The translations under genes and the position numbers were made by a program. A DNA stretch of 42,026 nt, taken from positions 1-42,026 of the forward strand of contig MU623555.1 of the NCBI GenBank assembly GCA_025201765.1, given 5' to 3'. Within the stretch, counting starts at the first letter, position 1, and each line of letters begins with the position of its first letter. Origin of the DNA: Daldinia sp. FL1419. Taxonomy: Eukaryota; Ascomycota; Sordariomycetes; Xylariales; Hypoxylaceae. The notes under the pieces were generated by a model. The model had not been told where the DNA came from, searched no databases, and saw only the letters and a list, made by a program, of their open reading frames with translations. Positions 1 to 13,149 of this stretch are shown in pieces.

Positions 1-3000
1 AATTATTTTGTTTATAAATTTATTATATATTATTAATTTCTTACCATTTATAAAATTATTGGAATAATATAATATTAATTATTAATTATTTTTCTTTTAT
101 TGTTTTAAATTTAATAAAATATTTATAAAATAAAAATAAATTAATATATATAATTATAAATATTACAAGAAATTAGAATTTATTAAATATAAATATTATT
201 ATTATTTTAATTATAATAGCCATATTTATATTATATATTATAATATAAATTTTGTTTGTTAAAATATTTTAAATAATTCATTTATATTTTATAAAATTTT
301 AATGAATTAGATTATTGATTATAATAAATAATTTATTTATTATAATTTTGTTGGTAATAAAGATTTTATAACCAATTTAAAAACTAAAATCCTTATTATT
401 TACAAATAATCTATTAACAAATATAAAGATTTTTATTATAATAAAATTTAGTTTAATATATTGGAATTTTTGTAATAAATTGTTTAATTACCACTAAAGA
501 TATTTATTAAGCTTATCAATTTTAACCTTTTTAAATTCTTTATATTAAATTATTTTATATATATTAAATATTGCCTTAAATTAATAAATAAAAGTAATAT
601 AAGTGCTACAAACTTGTTACTATATATACTATTAAATAATGTTATCCTTTCCATTCTAGATTAATATAATCTTCTTATTTTATTCTTTTTAATATAAATA
701 AATATTATTATTATTATTAATTAAAATAATATAATTATTAAATATTAATAAAATATCTTTATTAAAATATGATTTAGATTTTACCTTAAATCCAACTTTC
801 TTCATTTTATCTTTTTCCAATTTATTAAATATTTTATCTAATATTCCAAATATATTATTAATTTATATTTCAATTAAATTAAATTGATCAAATAATTTTG
901 AAATTAAAAAATATAGATCATAAATTAACATAACCATAAAAAACTTTTTGTAGTAATATTTGAAATAAATTACCTACTAATACATACCAATTTTAGCTAT
1001 TCCATAAAACAATTTTATAATAATTATTACAATATTTTTAAAGAAATGATTTTTAAATTTTTTAAATAATATAATAATAATAATACAATTTAAATTAATA
1101 TTTAATTAGATATATACTTATATAATATTATAGAACCATATAACCATTCCCTTGGTTTATTATTGTAGAGATGGAATAAGTATAATAATAATTTATTAAT
1201 TGGAGTATTAAATTGTGGGTGATTGTATAAATATTTTTTTTTTATTATTATTATAATTTTGAATAATGAGTTGTGATTTTTTGTATAGTTTGTTGGTGTT
1301 TTTTTTTTTTAATTTTATAAATAATTTATAATTTAAATAATTAAATATTCCTGTGTTTTGTCTTATTATACTTCTTAAATAAAAATATTCTTTATTTAAT
1401 AAGTCTTTCAATCTCTTATATATCCATTGCCTCAAATAGTTGGCTTAAGGTAGTGATTTTTTTTTTTAATGTAATTATAGTAATAGCTTTATATTAACTA
1501 TTTCTTTAGGAAATAGGTAAGTTGTATTGTAGGAGTTTGTTAGTTGGGGTTTGTTCTTACTTTTAAGAAGTTATCCTTGTGGTTATCTTATCACAAATAT
1601 TTTAACCTTGGGAATGTATTTATTATCATTATTATACTTATAATTGGAATCTTCATTTATAAGGTTTGGAATATAAATAAATTTATTATAAAGATATAGT
1701 TTTATAATTATGATTTTAAAATTAATTGATTTTTTATTTATTTTAATAATATAAATTTTATTATTTTAAACAATTAATTTATAAAGGTTGGTTCAATTAT
1801 TATTCTTATAGTAGATATATATTTTAGATTGGAGAGGTAAGTTTAATGTATCTAATATATTTGATTTATTTCTTATACCTAAAATATCATTAATTTATTA
1901 TTTAACTTTAAATTTACAAATTTTATTCATTACCTTCTTAATAGTTATAATTCAAATAATAATAAAAGGAAAAGGTAGTAAGTTGTTTGTTAGTTTCGGG
2001 TATGTTTTGAATATGAGTAACATTAGTATTAAATTATTTAATCTTATTATATCATTAATAGCTTTTATAATTATTTGTAGAATGTAATAGATATTAATTT
2101 AAATACCTTAAAAATCTTCTAATATCATTTTATATATTTATTATAATGGGCTATAATATTATTTAATCTTTTTAATTGAATTATATATTTTAATGGGTAT
2201 TTCTTTAATAAATATTAATAATATTTTTATATTTAAAATGAATTTATTAATTATAAAATTAATATTAATATTGAATATTAGATTATTAGGTAATTTAAAA
2301 TAGTTATTAATTCATATTATCTTTAATATATCCTATATATGTTTTGTTATTATATTTTTAAAGAATTTTGTTGTTTGGAATAATATAGTTTTACTAATAA
2401 TATAAAAGATTAATTTACCTTTAATATATATTATATTAATATAAATATTATAATTGAAATTAATATTATTTTTTATAATGAATTTAAATTATTCTAATAT
2501 GTTATCATATATCTAATATTAGTAATAATATTTATTAATTTTTTTAATAATTATTTAATTTAATTTATCATATTTAACTTTTATAAAAATATAATAGAGT
2601 TGATTTGTAACTAAATAACCAAAACATTTATATATCTATTGTAACTCTTCTTTAATTAAATAATAATATATAATCATCTACTCTTTATTATTAAATAGAA
2701 ATTATAAATATCTTTATTTTTGAATAATAAGGTAATATTTATTTTTATAAATAAGTATATTTTTAATATTGTTTAGAAAGTTTCTTAAATAATTTATATT
2801 ATAAAAATATAATAAGAATAATATATTATAAAATATAATATGAAATTAAATAATTTTAAATAGGATAAATATATTAATAATATTAAGATTCTTCTGCTTT
2901 AAATAATTACTAAATTATATAATATATGTTCCTACCATAAATATATCCATTTTAATGTTAAAATATATACATTATAATGTTTTTATTTGTATTTTATTTC

Positions 3001-4427
3001 CTAATAATATTTAAACTATTCCAATATCAAATAAAATACCTTAAAATATATAAGAATATCAATCTTCAAAATAAAATATAAAAAAAGAACCTAAAACTAC
3101 ATCCAAAAAATATTTATAATTATTACCAAAAATATCTATTATAATAAACATATAAAAAATTATTTAATTTATAAGGATATTAATAATTTAAAGATTATTA
3201 ACTTCATTATAATTTATAAAATATTATATAATTAATAATTAAATCTAATCATTATCATTATATTTATTATTAATATACTATATATATTATATATTAAAAT
3301 TATTATTATCATTATTATCATCATTATTATTATAATTAATATTAATTCTTTTATAATTAATAAAAAAGATTACAAAATTCTTTTTAATATTTCCCATTTT
3401 TTATTCTTATATATATTAATATCATTTATTATATTTATTATATTATTTATATATAAAATATTTAATAAATCAATAATTTGGTTTATCATAAATAAAACAC
3501 TTCTTCTTTCTATTCTTATTATTAAAATATTTTTAATTATTAAAATATTTATTTTTACTTTAATTTATTTAATAAGATTTTTAATTATTCCAATAAACTT
3601 AATCAATATAATAATAATTACTTTTTATCTTATACTCATCAAAAAAATTTTAATATACATTACTTACCATCATTCAAAAATCAGCACAAATATTCTTAAA
3701 TATATCAGATTATTGAAAAAAACAGGTAAAAATGTTAAATATTTTTATATAATATAATATAAACCTTCTTTAAAATAGATTTCCTTAATATAATTAATTA
3801 ATAAACCTTTATAAATATATTATATTTAAATAATTAATATTTTAAAACATTTAAATAAAATCTTTCCAAAATTATTCCATATAATATTTTTAATTATTAT
3901 ATTCTTCCATTCAAACATATACATTTAAAAATTTTTATTAATATAAAAAAAATTATATATTTTATTAATTATTATATTAAAATTAAAACCTTATTATATA
4001 AGATATTTATAGAAGAATTTCAAAACTATTCCTTTCAATATTATATTATAAATATTAATATATAAATTAAATTTAATTCCAAATTTATAATAATAAAACA
4101 AGAAAATTTAAATTTATTCATTTAATATTTTATATTTTTTATTTTCAAATTTAAAATTATTATTAAGATATAATTTAATTAATAAATTAAAAAATTAAAA
4201 TCTTCATATTACCAATTATTTTTTTTATTTATAAATAAATGATCCTATAATAAACCATTATATTATTTTTGGTTAAACCTTCATATTACCTATATATTAA
4301 TCCTATTATATAGGGTTATTTATTAAGAATATTTAAATTAATTAATATTAAAGAATTATTTAAATTTATTGGGGTGTTTAAAATATTTAAGGGATTGCTT
4401 ATTATTATATTAGAAATATTGGTTATT
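1..4427. other. AT-rich RIP-type isochore without a recognisable gene
   Basis: Almost only A and T, with short G-richer patches near 1500-1560 and 1970-2030 and a slightly more complex patch near 3640-3730. All six frames are densely stopped. The single 75-codon minus-strand frame at 1208-1435 has a Lys/Asn/Tyr/Ile composition dictated by base content and no visible motif. I infer an old, heavily mutated repeat, but no copy elsewhere in the window allowed me to classify it. Confidence 0.7.
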
Positions 4428-4562
4428 ATGGTATTTGAGGAACTTATGGAGCCTATTAAGGTACTAGAACGGGCTAAGGTGTTGGAATAGGCTGGGGTGC
4501 TGGAATTGGTTGGGGTACTAGAACTGGCTAGGGTACTTAAAGGACTATTTGAGGGTTTATAA
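4428..4562 (+). repeat. 18-bp tandem repeat, four units, in a short semi-open frame
   Basis: Four consecutive 18-bp units lie at 4461-4478, 4479-4496, 4497-4514 and 4515-4532, with degenerate units on either side. The first unit is GTACTAGAACGGGCTAAG. From the ATG at 4428 one frame reads a six-residue Val-Leu-Glu periodic peptide with a single internal stop (TAG at the end of unit 2), ending in TAA near 4562. G content is much higher than in the surroundings. It is either a minisatellite or the remnant of a repetitive coding region. A related 21-bp array lies on the other strand at 6593-6655. Confidence 0.6.
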
Positions 4563-5430
4563 ACTACATCAAATAAAATTATATAACTACAATTAAAAAT
4601 TATAGTACTAATGTTACTATTATTGATTTTATTTTAATTATAATAACCTTTACCATAATTTTTAATAAATATAAATATATTAGATTAATTAAAGATTTAA
4701 ATTTAAAGAAATAAATTTTTAATAAATTATTCATTTTATTTTAAAAGAATTTAAAAAATGAATCTATATTAATAATAATTATAAATACATATAAATTATT
4801 TTATATTATTTTAATAAAAATGTTATGGAGTTTAAGGTATTCTTTAATTTTAATATATAATAGATATTAAATTTTAATAAAATAGGTTAGAGTCCAATTA
4901 TAAAAATTATTTTTAAAAATATATTATAAATTTTTATTAATTATATTTTCATTGTAACTTATTATACTTTTAACCATATATATATTAATTTAGGTTATTA
5001 AAATAATTATTACATCAATAATATTAAAATTAATGCCTAATTATTTATTATTAATATATTTTAATTAAAATTCTTCTATTAATTCAATTATATTAATTGC
5101 TAATTGTAATGAATTTAGAAAAAATAGGTAAAGTATAATATTATAATTAAAATAATAAAAATATTAATTATTATAATAAAAAAATAGTAAAAAAGAAATA
5201 GGTAAATATGTTATTATAAAGAGAAATTATATTAATTTTATTTTTATAAAATTATTTTATAAGATATTAAATTATTCTTTCCTTAAATATTAAATTTTCA
5301 GATAATAGCAATTATAATTATAATATATAAAACTTTTTAAATAAAATTAAAAAAAAAATTTAGATAAAATTTAAAATTTGTTAGTAAAGTAGATATGTAA
5401 TGTGATTTTTGGTATTATTACCTTCTCTTA
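4563..5430. other. AT-rich spacer, nothing recognised
   Basis: Base composition is as in the first 4.4 kb. No open frame or motif is visible, and I found no repeat copy by eye. Confidence 0.6.
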
Positions 5431-5497
5431 ATATGTTATAATATTATGATAAATATAAATACATATTATAAACATAAATATATAATAAATATATAAT

Positions 5498-6284
5498 AAT
5501 TTAATTAATATAAATTTCCTTAAAACTATTTTACCAATAAAAGAAACCTTAATATTATTTATTTATATATAATAAATATATACTTTGGATTGTAGATTTA
5601 ATGTTAAAGTTGTTTTTATTTTTTAAAAATTTTAAGTTAATACAAATTACTCCTAAAATCATGTATAATAGTATAAAATTCCGGGTTTAAAACCATATAT
5701 TAGAATATGAAATTTTGAGGTTATTTACCTTTTCTTGTTAGGATTTAGTGTTAAAATTGTTTTTTCCCTTTTAGGTACTTAACTAATTTATAATCAATTT
5801 ATCATCAATTATTAATCAATATTGGATAAATAAAGTACTATTATATACAATAATAAAAATAAAGATATTCATAAATTCAATAAAAAATAATATATCTAAA
5901 AAAAAACATATTTTGGTCAGAGATCAAAATACGTAGAGCTAAATACAAGATTAAAGTGGGTCTGTACCACCATGGTCACATGACCAACATTCCCACATAT
6001 ATGGTTTTGGAAATACTTATATTTTGTATTAAATTTGAATCTTAATGAAAAGAAATAAACAATTTTAAGATTTTATGTTCCAATATATGGTTTTAAGTTT
6101 AGAATTTTATATTCTAATATATGGTTTTAGAATATCTTATACTAATTTAAGATTTTTGGAAGGTAGAAACAATTTCAACACTAAATCTACAATCTAAGAT
6201 CTATATTTATTATATACAAATAAATAATATTAAAATTTCTTTCATTAATGAAATAATCTTGGAAAAATCTATATTAATTAAATT
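5498..6284. repeat. Large inverted repeat with a solo LTR in its loop
   Basis: The left arm (best-matching part about 5498-5620) is the reverse complement of the right arm (about 6155-6284) with scattered transitions. Both contain the shared stretch around 'ttggattgtagattta' (left) and its complement near 6195-6210. Weaker similarity extends outward into runs of 'tatatttacaat' and inward towards 5770 and 6000, with tandem units of 'aatatatggtttta' in the inner right arm. The loop holds the LTR at 5820-5997. It could be a fold-back or TIR element, or two inverted copies of one repeat. Confidence 0.6.
5820..5997 (+). mobile_element. Solo LTR, copia-like, copy 1
   Basis: About 178 bp, nearly identical in reverse complement to 33267-33444 and related to 19453-19635. 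In this orientation the ancestral ends are TGTTGGA...CCCACA; here the start reads TATTGGA, as expected from a G-to-A change. The 3' half is little mutated and holds 'ggtcacatgaccaac', which contains a near-palindrome. No target-site duplication is visible here (flanks atcaa and tatat). The TG...CA ends and the TGTTGG start are typical of Ty1/copia LTRs. No internal domain is present, so the class rests on LTR form alone. Confidence 0.65.
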
Positions 6285-6302
6285 ATGTATCTATCATACG
6301 TT

Positions 6303-6375
6303 TTATATTTACAATACCTATATTTACAATGTACACTTATATTTACAATATATACTTATATTTATAATATTATAA
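6303..6375. repeat. Short tandem repeat, ~17-19 bp unit
   Basis: Four consecutive imperfect units contain 'tatatttacaat' or 'tatatttataat'. They form the outer part of the inverted-repeat right arm. Confidence 0.6.
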
Positions 6376-6592
6376 AAATTGTTAAAAAAGAACAATAAAT
6401 ATTAAAATCACGTTGCAATTTTACTCCACTAGCAAAACAAACTTTAAGCTCCACCTAAAAATTCTTCAACCTTATCCCCACCAAAAAATTTTACTTATTA
6501 CCATTATTTAAAGAAATAACAACTGAATACCTAAAAAAATAACAACAGCTCAATACCTAAAAAAAAAAACAAAAATTTAATACTTAAAAAAA

Positions 6593-6655
6593 CAATAAAT
6601 AACTCCATAAGTACCTTAACAAGCTCCATAAGCACCTCAACAAACTCCAATAATT
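6593..6655 (-). repeat. 21-bp tandem repeat related to the 4461 array
   Basis: Two full units and flanking partial units of a 21-bp repeat, of the form aagtaccttaacaagctcca. The minus strand reads an open heptapeptide-like Leu/Val/Glu/Met repeat that resembles the reading of the array at 4428-4562. The flanking sequence 'aaccctcaaaatattc' resembles the complement of the sequence just after that array, so the two loci look like inverted copies of one repeat. Confidence 0.5.
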
Positions 6656-9600
6656 CCTCAATCTTTTATAAAACCCTCAAAATATTCTTAATACCAATTA
6701 TCTTACAATATAAATAATATTAATTATATCTATTAATCAATTTAAATAAACAAATAAAATTATTCTTATGTTTTTAATTAAATTTCTTTTTTAATTATTT
6801 TTATAATTGAGTCACCCCAATTACATAAGGTGTTTTTTTTTAAGGGGGGGGGTTACAAAAGGCTATAATGTAATTATATAATTGAAGCTAAAAGACCTTA
6901 TTAGCCTACAAGAACTATTAGAGCTCTTATTTAATTAGATTTTATGTTTAGCATAAATAAACCTCCAAAAATTATTTTCTTATTTAATCAAATTAAATTT
7001 TTAAATATAGAATTGTTAGTTTTTCCATAACAATAAATTGGGGTGACAGGGCTAAGATAAAGTCCACCAATCTAACGCTTTTTAATATATAAATAAACCT
7101 TTAAGAATTATTTTCTTATTTAATCAAATCAAATCCTAAAATATAGAATCATCAATTTTCCATAGAGCTTTATATAATAAAAGTATAGGGTTAGGGTATA
7201 TCTTACAAGAGCTATTAGAGCTTATGTTTAATATAAATAAGCCCTTAGAAGTTGTTTTCCTATCTAATCAGCTCAAGTTCTCAAACATAGAATCGTCAGT
7301 TTTTGATAGAAATTTATACGATAAAACTGTAGGGCATATCCTATAAGAGCTATTAAAACTTATATTGAATTAATATAAAATAATTAGATTATAGATACTT
7401 TCTTATAAAGACCTTATTAATTTCCTTAAAATTAAACCCTCCAGATCTCTACAACTCTTTTAAATATAAATAAGCCTTTAAAATTATCTTTTTTATTTAA
7501 TTAATAAAAATTTATAAAATTTTATAACTTAATTTCTTTATAAAATCTTTATATAAAAATATATAATTTTAATCTCTTCCTTTAAAAATATCCTCTTAAA
7601 ATATATTATCATTAATAAATAATTATATATATCTATTCTTTTACCTAATTGTTTTATTTTCTTCAAGATATAATCACTTTATATCCTTAAACTTATACAA
7701 CCTCTAACTTATTATATATTAATTGAAATATAAGGTATATCTTACAAAAATTATTATAGTTCTTATTTATTATTTAATTAAAACTTATATTTAATATAAA
7801 TAAGCCTTCAAAAGTTATTTTCCTATTTAATTAGCTTAAATTCTTAAGTATAGAATCATCAATTTTCAATAGAACTTTATACAATAAAACTGTAGGGCAT
7901 GTCCTGTAGGAGCTCTTATTCAATTAGAGCTCATATTTAATATTGGAGGTCACCCCAAGGGCTGACACAATCCTTAAGTTTTCTAATAAGATCTTTTATA
8001 AATAATTAATATATTGAACAGGAGCTCTAATAGCTCCTGCAGGATATGCCCTATACTTCAACTAACCCATAGTAAACCAGAGGTTGTATAAGCTTGAAGA
8101 TATAAGGTAACTATATTTTAAAGAATATAATAAGATGATTAGGTAGAATAGCTGCTATAAGTGATTGTTTGGTAATGGTAGCGCGTATAATAAGGTTATA
8201 AGCCTAAAAAATATATATTATTTATATAAAGTTTTATAAAGGCAATTTTTAAAGAATTATATAAAATTTGAATTAATTAGGTAAGAAAATAACTTTTGAA
8301 GATTTATTTATATCCAAAAGAACATATGTAAACCTTAAAAGGGGGGCTAATAAGGTTTTTCAGGGTAGCTCCTATTACCTAATTACACTACCTTGATTCA
8401 ATATTAAACCAATATAATGTGTTTATATTGAACAAGAGTTTTAATAGCTCTTACAGGATATGCTTTGTACTTCAATTAACCTATAATAAGCCAAAGGTTG
8501 TATAAACCAAAAAATATAAGGTAATTATATCTTGAAGAAAATATTAAGGTGATTAAGTAAGAAATTTAATAAAGGTAACTACTTACCAATAGTAACATAT
8601 ATAAGGTTAAATAAATAATATATTTAATAAAAAAATAAATTTATAAATTATTATAAAATTTATAAAAAAAATATGATAATTTTTACAAACTTAATCTAAT
8701 CAGATAAGAAAATAATTCCTAGAAACTTATTTATATTTATATGATTTTGTAAAAACTTAAAAAAGGTAGGCTCTATAAAGGTTAATAAAGTTTTTATAAA
8801 ATAAGATTTATTATATAATTACATTACCCCAGTTTAATATAGTAAATAATATCCTATAAAGATTTTATTAACCACTATAAAGCCAAACCTTCTAAGGTTT
8901 TCACAACTCTTTTAAATATAAATATGCCCTCGAGAGTTATCTTTCTTATCTGATTAGTTTAACCTTTTCAGATTCTATAAATCAATTTCTTTATAAAACT
9001 TTTACATAATAATATACAATTTCAATCCTTTTTTTAAATATATCCTCTTAAAGAGCACTACTTTTGGCAAACAATTATATATAACAATTCTTCTATTTAA
9101 TTATTTTATTATTTTTTTTAAGATATAATTACCTTACATCCTCAAACTCATATAACCTTTGGCTTATTATGGGTTAATTGAAGTGCAGAACATATCCTGC
9201 AAAAACTATTAAAGTTCCTATTCACTATCTAATCAGCTCAAACTCATCATAATCCTTCATAAATCTCCTTTATAAAATTTTTGTACAATAATATATATTT
9301 TTTTACCCTCTCTTAAACATATCTTCCTATAAAGTGCTACCATTTATAAATAATTATATATAATAGTTCTCTTATACAATCATTCTATTACTTTCTTTAA
9401 GATATAATTACCTTTTATCCTCGAATTTATACAACCTCTAACTTATTATAGATTAATTGAAATGTAAAGCATATTCTACAAGAACTATTAAAACTCCCAT
9501 TCAATATATAAATCCTCAAAAGTTGATTTTTATCTAATCAAATCAAATTCTTCAAAATCAATTTATTCAACTTTTTTTATAACCTCATACAATAATTTAT

Positions 9601-9873
9601 AACTTCTCTCTCTTATTAAATATATTATCTTTTTTATCTTTTAAACACAAGCTACCATTCTAAACAATTACCTCTATTACCATCTATTTAATTATTTTAA
9701 TACCTTCCTCAAAATATAATTACTTTATATTATTTATTTTATTTAATTTTTTAATTATTATAGGATAATTAAAATACAATATATATCCTATAAAAGTTAT
9801 TAAAATTCTTATTCAATATAAGCCCTTACAAATTAATTCTTATCTAATTAAATTAAATTCTCTATTGTAATAA

Positions 9874-10815
9874 ATTGGGGTAGTGTGATTACGTAATTAA
9901 AACTACCTTGTAAAACCCTATTAACCTTTATGGAGCTAACCCTTCTAAGGTTTCTATAGGTTTTTTGGAATATAAATAAGCTTTTAGGAGTTGTTTTCTT
10001 GTTTGATTAGGTTAAATTCTCAAGTATAGAATCATTAGTTTTTTCATAGAGTTTTGTACGATAAAATTGTAGGGTATATCCTACAAGAGTTATTAGGGTT
10101 TTTGTTTAATTAGAGCTTATGTTTAATATAAATAAGCCCTTAGAAGTTATTTTTCTATTTGATCAGATTAAGTTTTTAAGTATAGAATTATTATTTTTTC
10201 CATTAAGCTTTGTGCGATAAAAGTGCAGGGCATATTGAACCAGTATAATATGAGTACATAATAGGAGCTATTCTGAAGGACTTTGTTAGCCATCTCTTCT
10301 AAGGTTTATATATGTTCTTTTGGATATAAATAAGTTTTTACTAGTTGTTTTTTTGCCTGATTAGTTTAAGTTCTATATAATTTATAAGAATTGTTTTTAT
10401 AGAGTTTTATATGAAGAATATACATTCCTTTAGCCTATAATCTTATTGTACGTGTTACCATTGTTGAGTAGTTATATATAGTAGTTTTTTTACTTGATTG
10501 TTCTATTACATTCCTTAGGATATAGTTACCCTTTATTCTTGAGTTTATACAATTTTTGGTCTGTTATGGGTTAGTGGAAGTGTAGGGTATATCCTGTAGG
10601 AGCTATTAAAACTCTTGTTTAATTAAAATCCTTATTTAATTAGATTTCCCATTCAACATAAATAACCTCTTAAAAATTGTTTTCTTATTTGATTAGATAA
10701 GAGTTAACCTTTAAGGGCTTATATATATCCAAAAAAACTTATAAAACTTATTTTAAAAGGGGTTGTTCTATGGAAGTTAAAGGTAGCTTTAATTATGTAA
10801 TTACGTTATCCCAAT
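9874..10815. mobile_element. Terminal-inverted-repeat element of family A
   Basis: The left end reads attggggtagtgtgattacg. The right end, read on the minus strand, starts attgggataacgtaattaca. After these outermost bases both arms continue with 'taattaaa(a/g)ctacctt', a 'ttttttgga(t/a)ata' module and an 'aagagtt/aggagtt' module, so similarity extends about 130 bp with a few indels. The interior holds the usual family A modules and no coding capacity. The element is about 940 bp. I could not fix a target duplication: flanking bases are AT-rich and probably mutated. A non-autonomous DNA transposon (MITE-like) is the best reading; the superfamily is undetermined. Confidence 0.6.
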
Positions 10816-10964
10816 TCAAAATATAGCTAAGCATAAGGCTAATTAGCTAGGATGTGGTTGAGCGTAAGGCTAATGAGGCTGGTTAAATAGAAAAAGGCTA
10901 ATAAGGTTAGGGCTGGTGGTTGATTAATTAGGATATGGCTAATCAGTTAGGAGGTGGCTGGGTA
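10816..10964. repeat. G-rich minisatellite-like flank, left of the gypsy insertion
   Basis: Imperfect reiterations of 'aggatgtggctgatcagcta' and 'aggctaatgaggctgg' modules, continued on the other side of the LTR element at 16571-16690. This shows the LTR element inserted into a pre-existing repeat tract. Confidence 0.6.
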
Positions 10965-10968
10965 CAAG

Positions 10969-11178
10969 TGTGCATTTAAGTGGTTTCACCTGAAACTTGG
11001 GGCACCAACTATCATATAATAACTAAAACCTAAATAAATCTGTACTAATAATGAATTAATTATATATTTTTTAAAAATTTATACTAGGTTTATGGCGTGG
11101 ATATTTATATTAAATCTAACCCTAAATAATATATAATTCTGCTAGACCAGGTGGTCCATACTTTTAACAAGATCCACA
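10969..11178 (-). repeat. 3' LTR of the gypsy element
   Basis: 210 bp, alignable end to end with 16357-16566 without length difference. Mismatches are mostly transitions, and this copy has kept more G and C near its outer (10969) end than the other LTR. Confidence 0.85.
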
Positions 11179-11195
11179 CCATCCTCCTCATCCTG
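11179..11195 (-). other. Polypurine tract of the gypsy element
   Basis: On the minus strand the bases just before the 3' LTR read AGGATGAGGAGGATGG, followed directly by TGTGGATC. A purine run in this position is the plus-strand primer site of LTR retrotransposons and supports the minus orientation. Confidence 0.7.
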
Positions 11196-13149
11196 AAATA
11201 CTTATCCTCAAATATCATATATAACTTTTTTAATTAATTTATATACCAATATTTTATTTATATTACTAAATATATAAACCTAACTTTCTTTTATTCTAAT
11301 ATATATTTATTAACATATTATATACTTTATATCAAATATTTATTATTAATATAAATTGAAAATAAATTTATACCATTATATTTATTTTATAATTCTATAT
11401 TTCTAAAATTTTAAATTTTATATATATTACCTAAATAATAATTTGTTACAACTTAAAGACCATTATAATAAAATTTATATTTAAATATTTATTAATATAT
11501 TTATAATATCTAATCTTTAAATATATAAATTTATATTAAACCTTTTTTTTTTTATAAATAAATATATATTTAATTTTTAAATAATCTAATATTATTAAAT
11601 TAATTATAAACTAATAAAACCTTATATTTTATAATTAATTTAATTATAAACACCTTTTCTTCCTCCTTATTAATTTCATAATTATATTTAATAAAATTAA
11701 AGGATTATTAGAATTATAGTAGTTATATATTAAATAAGAAGAAATAACTACTATATCTTCCTTATTTTAAAATATAATTATAAATTATTAATATATATCT
11801 AAATAATTTAATTAAAAAAATTATAAATAAATTTATATAATACTTTTAAAACATAATTTATTTAATATCCCCATTTATTTTTTCTACCTTCCCATTAACT
11901 CTAAAACATAATAAAATAATTATTTTAATTATAAATCTGCAATTTTTAATTTATTATTTAATATTATAATTTATAAAATTACCTATATTATTACTAATCC
12001 ACTCTTATAAATAACCAAAAATATTATTAATTAATTTTAATAATAATATATAATTAATAAATAATATATTTAATATAATTACAACTATAATCCATCTTAT
12101 AATATATTTAATAACCATTAATATTGTAATAATATATATTAATATATAATTAATTACCTATTTAATTAGAAGTGTAAATGGTTGGATAGATTATAAATTA
12201 GGTAGTATAAGATTTGGTTTCTTTATTAACTAATAATTAAAATATTCTATTATTACTTTTTATGTAATTAATATTAAATTTGGGTACTAATACTCCTTTA
12301 ATACTTCTTACTAAAATATTTCTATAATAAGATATTCATAATTTATGTGTAATAAATGCATACAAACCAATAACTTATTATAATTTAACACCTTTTAAAA
12401 AGTTATTACTTTATAAACTAATCTTACTATATGTGGCAAGTTATTAGATATTTATTTATACATTAAAACCTTATATAATCTACCTTTATATGCCATAAAA
12501 TAATTATAAATCCATTCTTCTTTAAAATATAGGGGTTATTTTATATTTAATTTTAAATATTTATATATTATTTATAAATTAAATTAATTTAATTTATATA
12601 AATACTTTACAATATACTATTACTTCTTATCAACTACCAAATGAAATTTAACGTACACTATCTCTGACAATTTAGATAAATAATTAACCAAAATATTAAT
12701 TTTTCTTAATCTATAAATGATACATATGCCATAATATTTAATAAAATTAAGAAAACATAAGATTCAAATTAGTTATTCAACTTTATTACTAATCATTTTC
12801 AATAATTTATAATTTATAATTATAATAATATTATTTCTTTTAATTTAATAATACCAATACTATAATAAAAGTATAATTTTGAATAATTTTTACTCTTATA
12901 TTAAATAATATTATTATATTATTATTAAAATCTTAAAAAAATAGGCTATTAAATATAAGATTTATTAATTATTATATAAATAAGATTATAATAATATTAT
13001 TTTTATATATCCTTTATTAATATTTAATTTTAATATAATAAATAATTTTTAATTAAATTATTATATTATAAATATAATAATAATATATTTATATATCTTA
13101 TATCATACTTACTTAACTTCCTTTATTAACTTAATTAATACATTCTTCT
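11196..13149 (-). pseudogene. Presumed RNase H/integrase part of the gypsy polyprotein, unrecognisable
   Basis: This lies between the RT remnant and the polypurine tract, where RNase H and integrase are expected in Ty3/gypsy elements. The minus strand around 12150-12540 can be read for long distances if stops are taken as former Gln/Trp codons. I could not identify the HHCC or DDE residues with confidence, so the assignment rests on position only. Confidence 0.4.

Larger units (their letters stand above)
6790..10964. repeat. Family A repeat cluster (mosaic of degenerate elements)
   Basis: The same modules recur many times in both orientations: a 'ttggggtagtgtaattacgt' end, a 'ggatataaataagccc' module, 'tgatcagctcaagttctcaa', a 'tagaatcgtcagttttc' module, and 'gggcatatcctgcaggagct' followed by 'ctattagagctcctgttcaa'. 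Copies differ mainly by C-to-T and G-to-A changes. No open frame is present. The modules are bounded by the inverted ends described at 9874-10815, so this is most likely a cluster of nested non-autonomous DNA elements. A run of nine G lies at 6844-6852. Confidence 0.65.

Noticed and set aside
1208..1435. 75-codon minus-strand frame
   Set aside because: Composition is explained by AT content; no motif, no neighbour, no similarity to other copies.
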